NCBI GenBank assembly: GCA_019114985.1
Contig: DXEM01000034.1
Location: 1 to 64,000, forward strand
Source of the DNA: Candidatus Anaerostipes excrementavium
Lineage (GTDB): Bacteria; Bacillota; Clostridia; Lachnospirales; Lachnospiraceae
DNA length: 64,000 bases
Reading direction: 5' to 3'
This document shows, piece by piece, positions 55,484 to 64,000 of this stretch. The notes beneath the pieces were generated by a model, which worked only from the letters and a program-made list of their open reading frames with translations, was not told where the DNA came from and made no database searches. Positions within the stretch are counted from its first letter, which is position 1; each line of letters begins with the position of its first letter. The position numbers and the translations under genes were made by a program.

Positions 55484-55978
55484 ATGGAATTGTTTTCAAA
55501 AAAGAAAAATGAAGAAGTGGCTATTGATGAACTCACCCTCCAAATAAAAGCTAAGTTAGATGAATTAGCCGAAAAAGGCAGTCAGCTTGAGGAAGAAGAA
55601 CAATATGAAGAAGCTATACAAGTATGGAAAGAAGCTCTTAGTCTAATCCCAGAACCACAGCAATTTTATAGTGAAACTATGTGGTTTTTAGCTGCCATTG
55701 GCGATATTTATTTTCAAAAGAGACAATACGAAAAAGCACACGAATGTTTTGACAAAGCAAGGGGAAATTTGAGTGGAGAGGGATATGGAAATCCGTTTGT
55801 TATGCTTCGATTAGGTGAATGCTGTTTAGAAATAGGTGACGAAAAAAACGCCACAGAATATTTGCTCAGAGCCTATATGTTTGAAGGAAAGGAGATATTT
55901 GAGCCTGACGAGGATGGTAATGATGATGGGAAAAAATATTTTGATTATTTAAGAACGCATGTTGAAAACATTGAGTGA
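55484..55978 (+). CDS. TPR-repeat protein
   Basis: This 164-residue protein has two to three tetratricopeptide-like helix pairs (QLEEEEQYEEAIQVWKEALSLIP, AAIGDIYFQKRQYEKAHECFDKAR, LRLGECCLEIGDEKNATEYLLRAY). It binds protein partners by inference. Similar stand-alone TPR proteins occur as immunity proteins in polymorphic-toxin loci, and an ankyrin protein of a type seen in the same loci follows. No toxin gene is nearby. CGGAGG precedes the ATG. Confidence 0.75.
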   Translation: MELFSKKKNEEVAIDELTLQIKAKLDELAEKGSQLEEEEQYEEAIQVWKEALSLIPEPQQFYSETMWFLAAIGDIYFQKRQYEKAHECFDKARGNLSGEGYGNPFVMLRLGECCLEIGDEKNATEYLLRAYMFEGKEIFEPDEDGNDDGKKYFDYLRTHVENIE

Positions 55979-56033
55979 AGATTAAGACAACACAATTCCC
56001 ATTTATCGGGCAGACAAGGAGGGAGAGGGAAGC

Positions 56034-56210
56034 ATGGAATTATCCATACCAGAACGCCTAAAAGACCTGCGTGTGGAACATGAGTTGACGTTGGAACAGC
56101 TTGCGGAACAGACACACCTTTCCAAGTCCGCTTTAGACAGTTATGAGGGGGGAGAAAGTAAGAGAGCGACAAATCGCTATTTTCATACAGTTAAGGAGAA
56201 GCCGCCATGA
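56034..56210 (+). CDS. Truncated XRE-type HTH protein
   Basis: This 58-residue frame begins with a good XRE helix-turn-helix (IPERLKDLRVEHELTLEQLAEQTHLSKSALDSYE) and then changes into an unrelated, basic tail (GGESKRATNR...). The helix that normally follows is missing, so a deletion has probably joined the HTH to foreign sequence. It has a GGGAGAGG site and its stop overlaps the ankyrin gene start (ATGA), so it could drive translation of that gene. GC is higher than in the TPR gene. Confidence 0.6.
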   Translation: MELSIPERLKDLRVEHELTLEQLAEQTHLSKSALDSYEGGESKRATNRYFHTVKEKPP

Positions 56211-57013
56211 AAAAATTATTTACCTCTATCCGTCAAGGTAAACTGGACGAGGTAGCCGCCATTTTGGATAAAAAGCCAGAACTGATTTCTTGTTTAGCCA
56301 AAGCTCCGCCTAAAAAGGATGATGGTCAGTCTCCTTTGATGATAGCTATCAAGAGTGATAACTTAGAAGTGGCTCACCTACTGCTGGACAGAGGAACGGA
56401 TGTGAATTTTCAAGACGCAATCAACCCCTATGGGAATAATTTCAGCGCACCTGTTTGGTATGATGCCATTGTCCAATGTTTCCTGCGGGCGGGGGATTAT
56501 GTGTCTGAACGAAACAAGGAGCGTACCAAGGAATATTTCCTGCTCCTGCGCCGTCTGCTGGATATGGGAATGAACCCCAATATAACTACGAACCCTAGTG
56601 GCCTCAACGCCTGGCAGCACGCTCTGAATCAGTATAACGACTTCGCTCTGAGGTCTTATAGCAGCTACAATATAGAGGGAGATAAGGCGCACAATCGCCA
56701 ACTGCGAGAAATGCTCAAAGCAGTGTTAGATGAGCTTTTGAAGCACGGAGCGGACATTCACAGCTATATCCCGCCAAACAAGGACGGTTTTCCCATTGTT
56801 TCTTGCCTGATTCGCAATCTGGAAGAAGACCGGGAGCTGTTCGATGGCTTTGGCGGTCTGAATCCGGATTCCGACATATTCAAGCCCTATACGGAAATAT
56901 ATCGTGGAAAAGAGCGTCTTGTTCAGCCCTACTACACCGTGGAGGACTACCGCCAGTGGTATGAGCTCAAGTGGGGAGCATTAGAGTCCATTCTTCGGTC
57001 TTATTATGAGTAA
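56207..57013 (+). CDS. Ankyrin-repeat protein
   Basis: This 268-residue protein has ankyrin repeats: IRQGKLDEVAAILDKKPELI and DGQSPLMIAIKSDNLEVAHLLLDRGTDVNFQD near the N-terminus, and LLRRLLDMGMNPN and LDELLKHGADIHSYI later. It mediates protein binding. Proteins of this kind often act as immunity proteins or occur in toxin loci. It is coupled to the truncated XRE frame and followed by a terminator. No partner gene is visible. Confidence 0.8.
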   Translation: MKKLFTSIRQGKLDEVAAILDKKPELISCLAKAPPKKDDGQSPLMIAIKSDNLEVAHLLLDRGTDVNFQDAINPYGNNFSAPVWYDAIVQCFLRAGDYVSERNKERTKEYFLLLRRLLDMGMNPNITTNPSGLNAWQHALNQYNDFALRSYSSYNIEGDKAHNRQLREMLKAVLDELLKHGADIHSYIPPNKDGFPIVSCLIRNLEEDRELFDGFGGLNPDSDIFKPYTEIYRGKERLVQPYYTVEDYRQWYELKWGALESILRSYYE

Positions 57014-57100
57014 GTGCATTAACTTCCAGTTTATAGATGACGTAAAATAAAATAGCATAAAAATTCAATGAATTGGTTGAAAAATTTTCAAAAAGCATAG

Positions 57101-57135
57101 TCAAACCCACCGGTTTTATAAATCGGTGGGTTTGA
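57101..57135. terminator. Strong hairpin after the ankyrin gene
   Basis: A perfect 12-base inverted repeat TCAAACCCACCG / CGGTGGGTTTGA (57101-57112, 57124-57135) with an 11-base loop lies about 90 bases after the ankyrin stop. Only a weak T-rich tail (CTTTCT) follows. Confidence 0.65.
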
Positions 57136-57189
57136 CTTTCTGAGCAAAATTGAGGGGACATGGAACTTTTTGAATTTTTCATGAATTTC

Positions 57190-57218
57190 TTGACTTACGG
57201 AAAAGGTGTCATTATAAT
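57190..57218 (+). promoter_or_regulatory. Promoter of the activase gene
   Basis: TTGACT (57190-57195), a 17-base spacer and a perfect TATAAT (57213-57218) lie 34 bases before the start codon. Confidence 0.78.
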
Positions 57219-57252
57219 AGCTCATAGCATGAGATAAAGGTGATGAATTAAT

Positions 57253-60200
57253 ATGAAGGAAACAAAACAAATGTTTCTTGTGGGGATTGATGTTGGTTCT
57301 ACAACGACAAAGATCGCAGCCATCGATCCAGATTCCTATGAGATAAAATATTCTGATTATAAAAGGCATCATGCGGCGCAGAGGAAGAGCGTCTATGATG
57401 CGTTCAATCTTTTTCGGGAGAATTATCCGGATGCCCTGGTAAGGGTAGCATTGACCGGATCAGGAGCGAAGATTCTGGCAGATGAGCTGGGAGTTCCGTA
57501 TATTCAGGAAGTCGTTGCCAATTCTGTCGCACTAAAGAATCAATATGCAGACGTTCGAACAGCCATTGAGCTGGGAGGACAGGATGCGAAGATGATCTTT
57601 TTCCGAAAAGATTCTGTAACAGGCGATCTTACGGTAGCGGATATGAGGATGAATGGAAGCTGTGCCGGCGGAACCGGAGCTTTTATCGATGAAATTGCTT
57701 CGATTCTTCGGACGCCGGTGGAAGAATTAAATGATTTAGCAAGCCGGGGTACCTGTGTTTATGATATTTCCGGCCGCTGCGGCGTATATGCAAAAACGGA
57801 CATTCAGCCATTGTTAAACCAGGGCATTTCAAAAGCGGATATTGCTCTTTCTGCGATGCATGCAATTGCAAAGCAAACGATTGGAGGACTGGCACAAGGG
57901 TTGGATATTGAGAAGCCGGTGGCTTTTGAAGGCGGTCCGATGACGTTTCAGCCAACTTTGGTAAAAGTATTTGCAGAACGTCTGGATCTTTCAAAAGAAG
58001 ATATGATTCTGCCGGAACATCCGGAAATCATGATTGCCTATGGAACAGCTCTTTCTATTCCTCAGATGTTCGAAGAGGAAGCTAAAACTTTGTCCATTCG
58101 TCAGATGTGTCAGAGAATGGAAAAAGAACAGCAGGCAAAGGGGAGAGAACAACATAAGGAACCACCTTTCTTCCAATCAGAGGAAGAAAAAGAGGCGTTT
58201 CTAAAAAGACATGACCGTCCAAGTCTTCCGGAGCGTGAGTTCCTTCCGGGAGAAGAACTTTCTGTCTACCTGGGAATCGACTCAGGAAGTACGACAACAA
58301 AGTTTGTCTTGATCGATGAGGATGAAAATATCTTGGATTCCTTTTATGCTTCCAATGAAGGGGATCCGCTGCTGATTGCTAAAAAGGCTTTGATCGAGAT
58401 GAATGAAAAATACCGGCAAATGGGAGTGAAGCTTCACATAAAGGCTGCCGGAACAACGGGATACGGCGAGATGCTTTTTTATCATGGATTCGGAGCAGAC
58501 TGCCATATGGTAGAGACCGTGGCTCATGCAAAAGCCACCAGCAAATATGTGCCGGATGCTTCCTTTATTTTGGATATCGGCGGACAGGATATGAAAGCAA
58601 TCTGGCTGGATCATGGAATCATTACGAATATCGTCGTAAACGAGGCCTGCTCCTCCGGATGCGGATCTTTCCTGGAAAATTTCGCATCTTCTTTACATAT
58701 TCCGGTTACGAAAATCGCAGAAGCTGCGTTTGATTCCAAAGATCCGGCAGCCCTTGGAAGCCGCTGTACAGTTTTCATGAACAGCAGCATTGTAACGGAA
58801 CAGAGAAACGGAAAAGATTCCAAAGACATTATGGCGGGGCTTTGCCGTTCCATTATTGAAAATGTGTTTACAAAGGTTATCCGTATTTCCAGCACGGAAT
58901 CTTTAGGAAATAAAATTGTCGTACAGGGAGGAACGTTCCAAAATGATGCGGTTTTACGCGCTTTGGAAAACTATATTGGAAAAGAAGTCGTCCGCGCTCC
59001 TTATCCTGGAATCATGGGTGCGATTGGCGCTGCATTAAGCGCGAAAGAACATGCTCAGGAGACAAAAAAAGAAAGCTCTTTCATTTGTATGGATGATTTA
59101 AAAGATTTCACTTATACGCAGGAAGCAAATGTTGTCTGCCCGTTTTGTACCAATCATTGTAAACGCGCGGTGATTCGTTTCTCCAATGGAAAGTCATGGG
59201 TAACGAACAATCGCTGCGAACGAGGCGAGATCATCGGTGATGCAAGAGAGAAAGAAGTTCAGGCACAGCTTAAGAAAAAGAATCAGGAAAAAAATCAGAT
59301 TCCGAATCTGTATCGATTGAGAGAAAAATTACTATTTCAGGATTATCCGACAGTTCAGGCGGCTGGGGATCAAAAGACCGTCATTGGGATACCGAGAGTT
59401 CTTTCTTTCTGGGATACGATGCCGTTTTGGACCACATTTTACAAAAGTCTTGGCTTCCAGGTAAAATTATCGGATAAAAGCAGCCGAGAGATCTATGAAG
59501 AAGGTCTGTCTGCCGTAACATCTGATACCGTTTGTTTCCCGGCGAAATTGGTTCACGGGCATATCCGTAATCTAAAAGAGAAAGGGGCAGACCGTATCTT
59601 TATGCCGTCGATCACGACGATGGTGCCGGAAAACCAGGAGAAGACCAGCGAATCTATGTGTGCAGTTGTAAAGGGATATCCAATCGTAATTCGTAATTCA
59701 GATGATCCCGAGAAAAAGTGGGGAATACCTTTTGACGCACCGCTGTTTCACTGGCAAGATCCAAAAGATCGGGATCGCCAGTTGATCGACTACATGGAAA
59801 AAACGTTCGGTCTGGAAGCAAAACAGGTAAAAAAAGCCATGGAAGCCGGAGATCAGGCTCAAAAAGCTTTTCGAGATGAGTTAAAAGCAGCAGGAAGCCG
59901 TGTGCTGAAAGAAGCAGAAGAAAAAGGAACTTACGCTGTTGTTCTGGCTTCTCGTCCGTATCAAAATGATGCTCTGGTCAACCATGATCTTCCGGAAATG
60001 CTGACGAGTCTTGGAATTGCAGTCTTGACAGCGGATTCTCTGCCGGAAGTCGAACAGGTTGATCTGAAAAAGAGCCGCTTGGACATTGTAAACAACTATC
60101 ATGCCCGTATGTTATCTTCTGCGATTATGGCAGCAAGAAGCGATCATTTGGAATATATCCAGATCGTAAGTTTCGGATGCGGACATGACGCTTATTTGTC

Positions 60201-61734
60201 TGATGAGATTCAGCGTATGATGAAGGAAATTTCCGGAAAAGTCCCGCTGATCTTAAAATTAGATGAAAGTGATATTCAGGGACCATTGAGGATCCGGGTA
60301 AGATCGTTTATCGAGACGGTCAATATGCGCCGGAAGAATGAGGGAAAACGACAGATCCATGAACTTACGGATCCATATGCGGTAAAATTTACAAAGAAGG
60401 ATAAGAAAGAAAAAATTGTTCTTATTCCGAATACGTCCCATGCGTTTTGCAGGCTGATGTCGGCAGCGCTTAGCGGCCAGGGCATTCGAACCGTGCCTTT
60501 GGAGATCGGACGGGATGAAGCGATTCGTCTTGGAAAGAAATATGTACATAACGATATTTGCTTTCCGGCACAGATTGTCATTGGCGAAGCGCTGGCTCCT
60601 TTGGTACATGGAGAATATGATGATGCAGAGGTGGCAGTCTGCATGGCAAAATATATTGGAGACTGTCGATTGACTCATTACGGAGCCCTGCTTCGAAAAG
60701 CATTGGATGATGCGGGATTTGCTCATGTTCCGATTCTGACCAATGATGACGAGGATTCCCATGATCTTCATCCGGGATTCAAGATGAATCTTTCGTCATC
60801 CTTAAAGATCGCTTTCGCTCTTCCTATGATCGATGTATTGGAAGAACTTTTAAGAAAAATTCGTCCATATGAGAAAAAACACGGAAGTACAGATCAAGCA
60901 TTTGAGCAGGCGCTGGATCAGGTAATTTACGGACTTCAGGATCATGGATTACATGGAGCGAAAAAAGGTTTTGAAAAAGCTATTGATATTATGAACAGCG
61001 TTCCATATGATCGAAGCAAAAAACGCCCGGGAGTCTTAATTGTAGGAGAGTATCTGCTGAATTTCCATCCGGGAGCCAATCATGAGATTGAAAAATATTT
61101 GGAACAAAATGGATTTGAAATTATCGAGGCACGTATGACCGACGTGATTCGCAAGACCTATTTCTGCAGGGATGCACAGATTCAGGAATTTGGTTTGAAA
61201 AAACCAATCAAAGATAAAACCTGGTATCACTTTGCCAATCGGGCATTTGATCTTGCTCATGCGTTTACAGACCGAATTGCGAAACGTCATCCGCTTTATA
61301 CGCCGGCCTGCAGACTTCCGGATTTGGTAAAAGAAAGTGACCCGATCATCCATCATACCTTTGATGCCGGAGAAGGGGTACTGATTCCGGGAGAGATTCT
61401 GCACCATGCAAAACAAGGGTGCCGTGCATTTGTCATTTTGCAGCCATTTGGATGTCTGCCGAATCATGTCGTTGGAAGAGGAGTGGTCAAACGTTTGAAA
61501 GAAATGTATCCGGACGCACAGATTCTGCCGCTGGATTATGATCCGGACGTTAGTTTCGCCAACGTAGAGAATCGTCTGCAAATGTTAATCATGAACATGA
61601 AAAGCAGCCAAAATTTCAATGAAAATACTGTAAAAGAGGGGGAGATGGCAAGTGAATTACAGAAAACACGCAGAAGAATTCATGGAAAATATGAAGGTTC
61701 TGCGGAAAAATGCGGCGCTCCAGTGTTTAAGTGA
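57253..61734 (+). CDS. Giant 2-hydroxyacyl-CoA dehydratase activase-related protein (BcrAD/BadFG x2, DUF2229)
   Basis: This 1493-residue protein contains two ASKHA ATPase domains of the HgdC/BcrAD-BadFG type, starting with GIDVGSTTTKIAAID (about 10-25) and LGIDSGSTTTKFVLID (about 340-355). They have GGQDAK/GGQDMK and the cluster cysteine regions GSCAGGTG and CSSGCGSF. A cysteine-rich stretch (CPFCTNHCKR) follows, then DUF2229 (IPRVLSFWDTMPFW) and a HgdB-like C-terminal part. Classical activases drive ATP-dependent electron transfer to a radical dehydratase. This fused form is widespread in Clostridia and its substrate is not known. The final 28 codons overlap the MarR gene. Confidence 0.9.
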   Translation: MKETKQMFLVGIDVGSTTTKIAAIDPDSYEIKYSDYKRHHAAQRKSVYDAFNLFRENYPDALVRVALTGSGAKILADELGVPYIQEVVANSVALKNQYADVRTAIELGGQDAKMIFFRKDSVTGDLTVADMRMNGSCAGGTGAFIDEIASILRTPVEELNDLASRGTCVYDISGRCGVYAKTDIQPLLNQGISKADIALSAMHAIAKQTIGGLAQGLDIEKPVAFEGGPMTFQPTLVKVFAERLDLSKEDMILPEHPEIMIAYGTALSIPQMFEEEAKTLSIRQMCQRMEKEQQAKGREQHKEPPFFQSEEEKEAFLKRHDRPSLPEREFLPGEELSVYLGIDSGSTTTKFVLIDEDENILDSFYASNEGDPLLIAKKALIEMNEKYRQMGVKLHIKAAGTTGYGEMLFYHGFGADCHMVETVAHAKATSKYVPDASFILDIGGQDMKAIWLDHGIITNIVVNEACSSGCGSFLENFASSLHIPVTKIAEAAFDSKDPAALGSRCTVFMNSSIVTEQRNGKDSKDIMAGLCRSIIENVFTKVIRISSTESLGNKIVVQGGTFQNDAVLRALENYIGKEVVRAPYPGIMGAIGAALSAKEHAQETKKESSFICMDDLKDFTYTQEANVVCPFCTNHCKRAVIRFSNGKSWVTNNRCERGEIIGDAREKEVQAQLKKKNQEKNQIPNLYRLREKLLFQDYPTVQAAGDQKTVIGIPRVLSFWDTMPFWTTFYKSLGFQVKLSDKSSREIYEEGLSAVTSDTVCFPAKLVHGHIRNLKEKGADRIFMPSITTMVPENQEKTSESMCAVVKGYPIVIRNSDDPEKKWGIPFDAPLFHWQDPKDRDRQLIDYMEKTFGLEAKQVKKAMEAGDQAQKAFRDELKAAGSRVLKEAEEKGTYAVVLASRPYQNDALVNHDLPEMLTSLGIAVLTADSLPEVEQVDLKKSRLDIVNNYHARMLSSAIMAARSDHLEYIQIVSFGCGHDAYLSDEIQRMMKEISGKVPLILKLDESDIQGPLRIRVRSFIETVNMRRKNEGKRQIHELTDPYAVKFTKKDKKEKIVLIPNTSHAFCRLMSAALSGQGIRTVPLEIGRDEAIRLGKKYVHNDICFPAQIVIGEALAPLVHGEYDDAEVAVCMAKYIGDCRLTHYGALLRKALDDAGFAHVPILTNDDEDSHDLHPGFKMNLSSSLKIAFALPMIDVLEELLRKIRPYEKKHGSTDQAFEQALDQVIYGLQDHGLHGAKKGFEKAIDIMNSVPYDRSKKRPGVLIVGEYLLNFHPGANHEIEKYLEQNGFEIIEARMTDVIRKTYFCRDAQIQEFGLKKPIKDKTWYHFANRAFDLAHAFTDRIAKRHPLYTPACRLPDLVKESDPIIHHTFDAGEGVLIPGEILHHAKQGCRAFVILQPFGCLPNHVVGRGVVKRLKEMYPDAQILPLDYDPDVSFANVENRLQMLIMNMKSSQNFNENTVKEGEMASELQKTRRRIHGKYEGSAEKCGAPVFK

Positions 61735-62116
61735 TGTATCACAAGGGGAAATGGCAGTTTTGTGTTATCTTCACTTTAGTCACAACGGAGCCACGGCCGG
61801 GGAATTGACGAATGAATTCCAGGTCAGATCTTCCAGAACTGCAGCCATATTAAATGCTCTGGAAAAGAAGGGTTATGCCTATCGAGAGCCTGATCCGTCG
61901 GATAAAAGAAAAGTCCGGGTCTATATCACGGAGGAAGGAAAACGGTTTGCTTTGCATGAACATGAAGACGCCGTTCGTCATTTTGAAGAAATTCTGCAAA
62001 TGATCGGGAAGGAAGACAGTAAACATCTGATCCGGATTGTCCAAAGGATTACGGATTGTATGGAAGATCAATTTTTTCAAGATCAAAAGAAAGGAAATGG
62101 CAAATATGGGAATTGA
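61652..62116 (+). CDS. MarR family regulator
   Basis: This 154-residue winged-helix protein has GATAGELTNEFQVRSSRTAAILNALEKKGYAYREPDPSDKRKVRVYIT, the MarR recognition helix and wing. The GTG start (61652) has GGGGGAG upstream and lies 83 bases inside the end of the activase frame. The activase may therefore end naturally in this overlap, or a frameshift may have extended it. The next gene overlaps its stop. Ligand and targets are unknown; the operon itself is a likely target. Confidence 0.88.
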   Translation: MNYRKHAEEFMENMKVLRKNAALQCLSDVSQGEMAVLCYLHFSHNGATAGELTNEFQVRSSRTAAILNALEKKGYAYREPDPSDKRKVRVYITEEGKRFALHEHEDAVRHFEEILQMIGKEDSKHLIRIVQRITDCMEDQFFQDQKKGNGKYGN

Positions 62117-62627
62117 GTTTCAGTTTTTAGATTATCTTCAGACTCTCCACACACCGCTGGCAGATGCTGTTATGATTGCGGCATCGACCCTTGGCAATGG
62201 AGGAATTCTTTGGATTTTGCTGACAATCATTTTATTATGTATTCCGAAAACTCGGACGATTGGTATTGTCATGGCAGTTTCTTTATGCATAGATGCTTTG
62301 TTGTGCAATGTGATTTTAAAACCAATGATTGCCCGTATTCGGCCTTATCATGTGAATACAGCGATAGAGCTGCTGGTGCGGCCGCCGAGAGATTATTCTT
62401 TCCCGTCTGGACATACGGCCGCTTCTTTCGCAGCAGTTGCAGCTCTGTATTTTACGGGGCAAAAGAAGATGGGGCGGATTTTTTTGATCGCAGCGATTCT
62501 AATTGCATTTTCCAGAATGTATCTGTACATACATTATCCGACCGATATTTTAGGCGGCATTCTTGTTGGAGTTTTGTCAGGTTATCTTGGGTATGTGTTA
62601 ACGCAAAAAATAAAAAATCGTAAATGA
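62106..62627 (+). CDS. PAP2 family membrane phosphatase
   Basis: This 173-residue membrane protein has the three PAP2 motifs in order: K-x6-RP (KPMIARIRP), PSGH (SFPSGHTAA) and SR-x5-H-x3-D (SRMYLYIHYPTD). It has five to six hydrophobic helices. It dephosphorylates lipid phosphates such as undecaprenyl pyrophosphate or phosphatidic acid; the substrate is not resolved. ATG 62106 is used, with ATG 62097 as alternative. It overlaps the MarR gene by 11 bases. Confidence 0.93.
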   Translation: MGIEFQFLDYLQTLHTPLADAVMIAASTLGNGGILWILLTIILLCIPKTRTIGIVMAVSLCIDALLCNVILKPMIARIRPYHVNTAIELLVRPPRDYSFPSGHTAASFAAVAALYFTGQKKMGRIFLIAAILIAFSRMYLYIHYPTDILGGILVGVLSGYLGYVLTQKIKNRK

Positions 62628-62631
62628 CACC

Positions 62632-62675
62632 GGCGGCAGCAGAACGTTGAAGTTTTGCTGCCGCCTATCATTTTT
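62632..62675. terminator. Terminator between PAP2 and tetR-like genes
   Basis: GGCGGCAGCA (62632-62641) pairs with TGCTGCCGCC (62656-62665), followed by TATCATTTTTATTTT. It lies between convergent genes. Confidence 0.82.
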
Positions 62676-63213
62676 ATTTTGTTAAAACTTTTAAAAGGAG
62701 ATCCTGCATCTGTCTGGCCAGAACTTCCTTATCCGTGTTTTTGTTTTTGGAAGCTTCCAGAAGCAGTCCGGCGAGTCCATAAGTACAAAAATCAAGGATG
62801 GCGTCTATATCAAAGTAATTGAAAGACAAGGGTTCTTTTCTCTGCAGAAGAATACGAAGAATATTTTCCAGGAAAGAACGAAGAGAAGATACGAGAAGCT
62901 GTTCGATGAATTCCCGATGTTTGGAATCCAGAAGGCGGGTAATAAAATAGTGATTTTCAAAGACGAAATCAATAAACATATGAATACCGCTCTTGTAGTC
63001 AGTGACATTACGGCTTTGATCTAAAAGTTTCTCCAACTTACGATGAGCAATCCATTCCAGTACATCCAGAATATCTTTGTAGTAATAATAAAAACTCTGG
63101 CGGGAAATTTCGCATTCAGTCACCAGAAGTTTGATCGTAATTTTATCCAGACTTTGGCGTTCCAAGAGCTTCTCTAATGTATCTGCGATTTTATCTTTTG
63201 TCATATCAGACAT
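62674..63213 (-). CDS. TetR family regulator
   Basis: This 179-residue protein has the TetR HTH (IADTLEKLLERQSLDKITIKLLVTECEISRQSFYYYYKD) and a C-terminal helical domain of the TetR_C_33/DhaS-like kind (HMFIDFVFENHYFITRLLDSKHREFIEQL). The HTH resembles DhaS-type regulators. It is divergent to ftsH, but a direct link is unlikely as ftsH is a housekeeping gene. The target is unknown. Confidence 0.9.
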   Translation of the reverse strand: MSDMTKDKIADTLEKLLERQSLDKITIKLLVTECEISRQSFYYYYKDILDVLEWIAHRKLEKLLDQSRNVTDYKSGIHMFIDFVFENHYFITRLLDSKHREFIEQLLVSSLRSFLENILRILLQRKEPLSFNYFDIDAILDFCTYGLAGLLLEASKNKNTDKEVLARQMQDLLLKVLTK

Positions 63214-63363
63214 CCTTCATTACCTCCATATTTTCATCTATCATATCATAAAAGTTCTTTTCTTGACAAATTTCCAACAGTGTAAAGACAGAACAAATAC
63301 ATTGCAAATGGTATCATGATTTCTTTTTTGCTAAAGTAGTCGTAGAAGAATGGAGGAATGAAG

Positions 63364-64000
63364 ATGAATGAGGTAAAAAAGCCCAAAAAACCTTTGATTT
63401 ATTATTATATTATAGTGCTTATCGTTTTATTATTGTTTAATATGTTCATAACACCGTGGCTGACGGAGCAAAAAGTAAAAGAAGTTGATTATGGAACCTT
63501 TATTTCTATGACGGAAAAAGGTGAAATTGATCGGGTCGATATTCAGGATCAAGATAATAAGATCTTATTTACGGATAAAGAGGATCACATTTATAAAACG
63601 GCAAAAGTGGAGGATCCCGATTTAACAAAAAGGCTCTACGATGCCAAAATATCTTTTTATGGAGAAGAAATTCAGGAAACATCTCCTTTTCTCACTGCAT
63701 TGCTGACATGGGTACTGCCGTTGTTGATTTTCATTGGCATTGGACAATATATGTCCAAAAAGTTGATGGAAAGAGCAGGCGGGAAAAATTCCATGGCTTT
63801 TGGCATGGGCAAGAGCAATGCTAAAATTTATGTAAAATCTTCCGAAGGCATTAAATTTTCGGATGTAGCCGGAGAAGATGAGGCCAAAGAAAATTTGACG
63901 GAAATTGTAGAGTATCTTCATAATCCGGATAAATATAAAGAGATTGGTGCTTCTATACCGAAAGGTATTTTGCTGGTGGGACCTCCGGGAACCGGAAAAA
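63364..64000 (+). CDS. ftsH: ATP-dependent zinc metalloprotease FtsH, 3' truncated by window
   Basis: The frame from ATG 63364 (GGAGG upstream) runs to the window edge and gives 212 residues. It shows an N-terminal membrane helix, an extracellular region with VDYGTF and FYGEEIQE, a second membrane helix, and then the AAA domain start: [21 protein letters not shown] and Walker A GPPGTGK. The protease domain lies beyond the window. FtsH degrades membrane and regulatory proteins. It lies divergent to the TetR gene. Confidence 0.95.
   Translation, partial: MNEVKKPKKPLIYYYIIVLIVLLLFNMFITPWLTEQKVKEVDYGTFISMTEKGEIDRVDIQDQDNKILFTDKEDHIYKTAKVEDPDLTKRLYDAKISFYGEEIQETSPFLTALLTWVLPLLIFIGIGQYMSKKLMERAGGKNSMAFGMGKSNAKIYVKSSEGIKFSDVAGEDEAKENLTEIVEYLHNPDKYKEIGASIPKGILLVGPPGTGK

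Noticed and set aside
63261-63291. ftsH promoter at TTGACA 63263-63268
   Set aside because: There is no acceptable -10 box at 16-18 bases on the plus strand. It may instead serve the minus-strand TetR gene, but this was too weak to list.

Overview
The window looks like a chromosome segment from a low- to mid-GC gut Clostridia of the Lachnospiraceae type. The evidence is the family mix: VTC/DUF4956/CotH proteins, a c-di-GMP-I riboswitch, PTS-linked GH32, GH36 and GH1 glycosidases, a large HgdC-like activase, many RGGAGG ribosome binding sites and TTGACA/TATAAT promoters. No rRNA, tRNA or CRISPR array was found.

Layout. (1) 1-1760: the end of a mobile element, with an unidentified partial gene and a large serine recombinase. 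(2) 1789-9869: a markedly AT-rich accessory island with two transcription units. Unit A (1918-6659) encodes an RlmN/Cfr-like radical SAM protein with an altered cysteine motif, a protein with a C-terminal four-cysteine cluster, and a nucleotide-cyclase-domain/STAND-NTPase/helical-repeat fusion. Unit B (6887-9869) encodes a small HTH protein, a class III cyclase with coiled coil, a three-helix Pycsar-type membrane effector and a second class III cyclase. Unit B looks like an anti-phage Pycsar locus with two cyclases. Unit A is the best candidate in the window for an undescribed system. (3) 10115-27703: a c-di-GMP block. EAL, HD-GYP and GGDEF genes precede a roughly 12.5-kb operon that starts with a consensus promoter, a c-di-GMP-I riboswitch and an intrinsic terminator. 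The operon encodes VTC, DUF4956, CotH kinase, a glycoside hydrolase, a HEAT-like protein, a processive GT2 synthase, an EAL protein and a hybrid histidine kinase. It reads as a c-di-GMP-gated surface polysaccharide machine with its own signal turnover. (4) 27900-30280: an Rrf2 regulator divergent from two tandem sirtuin-like genes that lack the usual catalytic histidine, with two matching inverted repeats between them. (5) 30288-32675: a metal-binding HMA protein and a CPC-type P1B ATPase behind a palindromic operator, followed by a probable small RNA on the minus strand. (6) 33017-35769: CDP-alcohol phosphatidyltransferase, a 2-hydroxyacid dehydrogenase and phosphopentomutase. (7) 35854-41767: a sucrose/alpha-galactoside operon (GH32, PTS EIIBC, GH36) with a divergent AraC regulator. 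(8) 41813-48325: LysR, MerR, aldo/keto reductase, carboxymuconolactone decarboxylase-like, MetE-like, HAD, HxlR and flavodoxin-like genes. (9) 48449-53647: a beta-glucoside PTS operon with an RpiR-type regulator. (10) 53726-57013: Ogt, an Rpn/PD-(D/E)XK-like protein, and a small accessory patch (TPR, truncated XRE, ankyrin). (11) 57253-64000: a giant dehydratase-activase-like protein, MarR, PAP2, TetR and the start of ftsH, which the window edge cuts.

All functions are assigned by reading motifs in the translations. No database search was run, and start codons are chosen from ribosome binding sites. Positions of motifs in long proteins are approximate.
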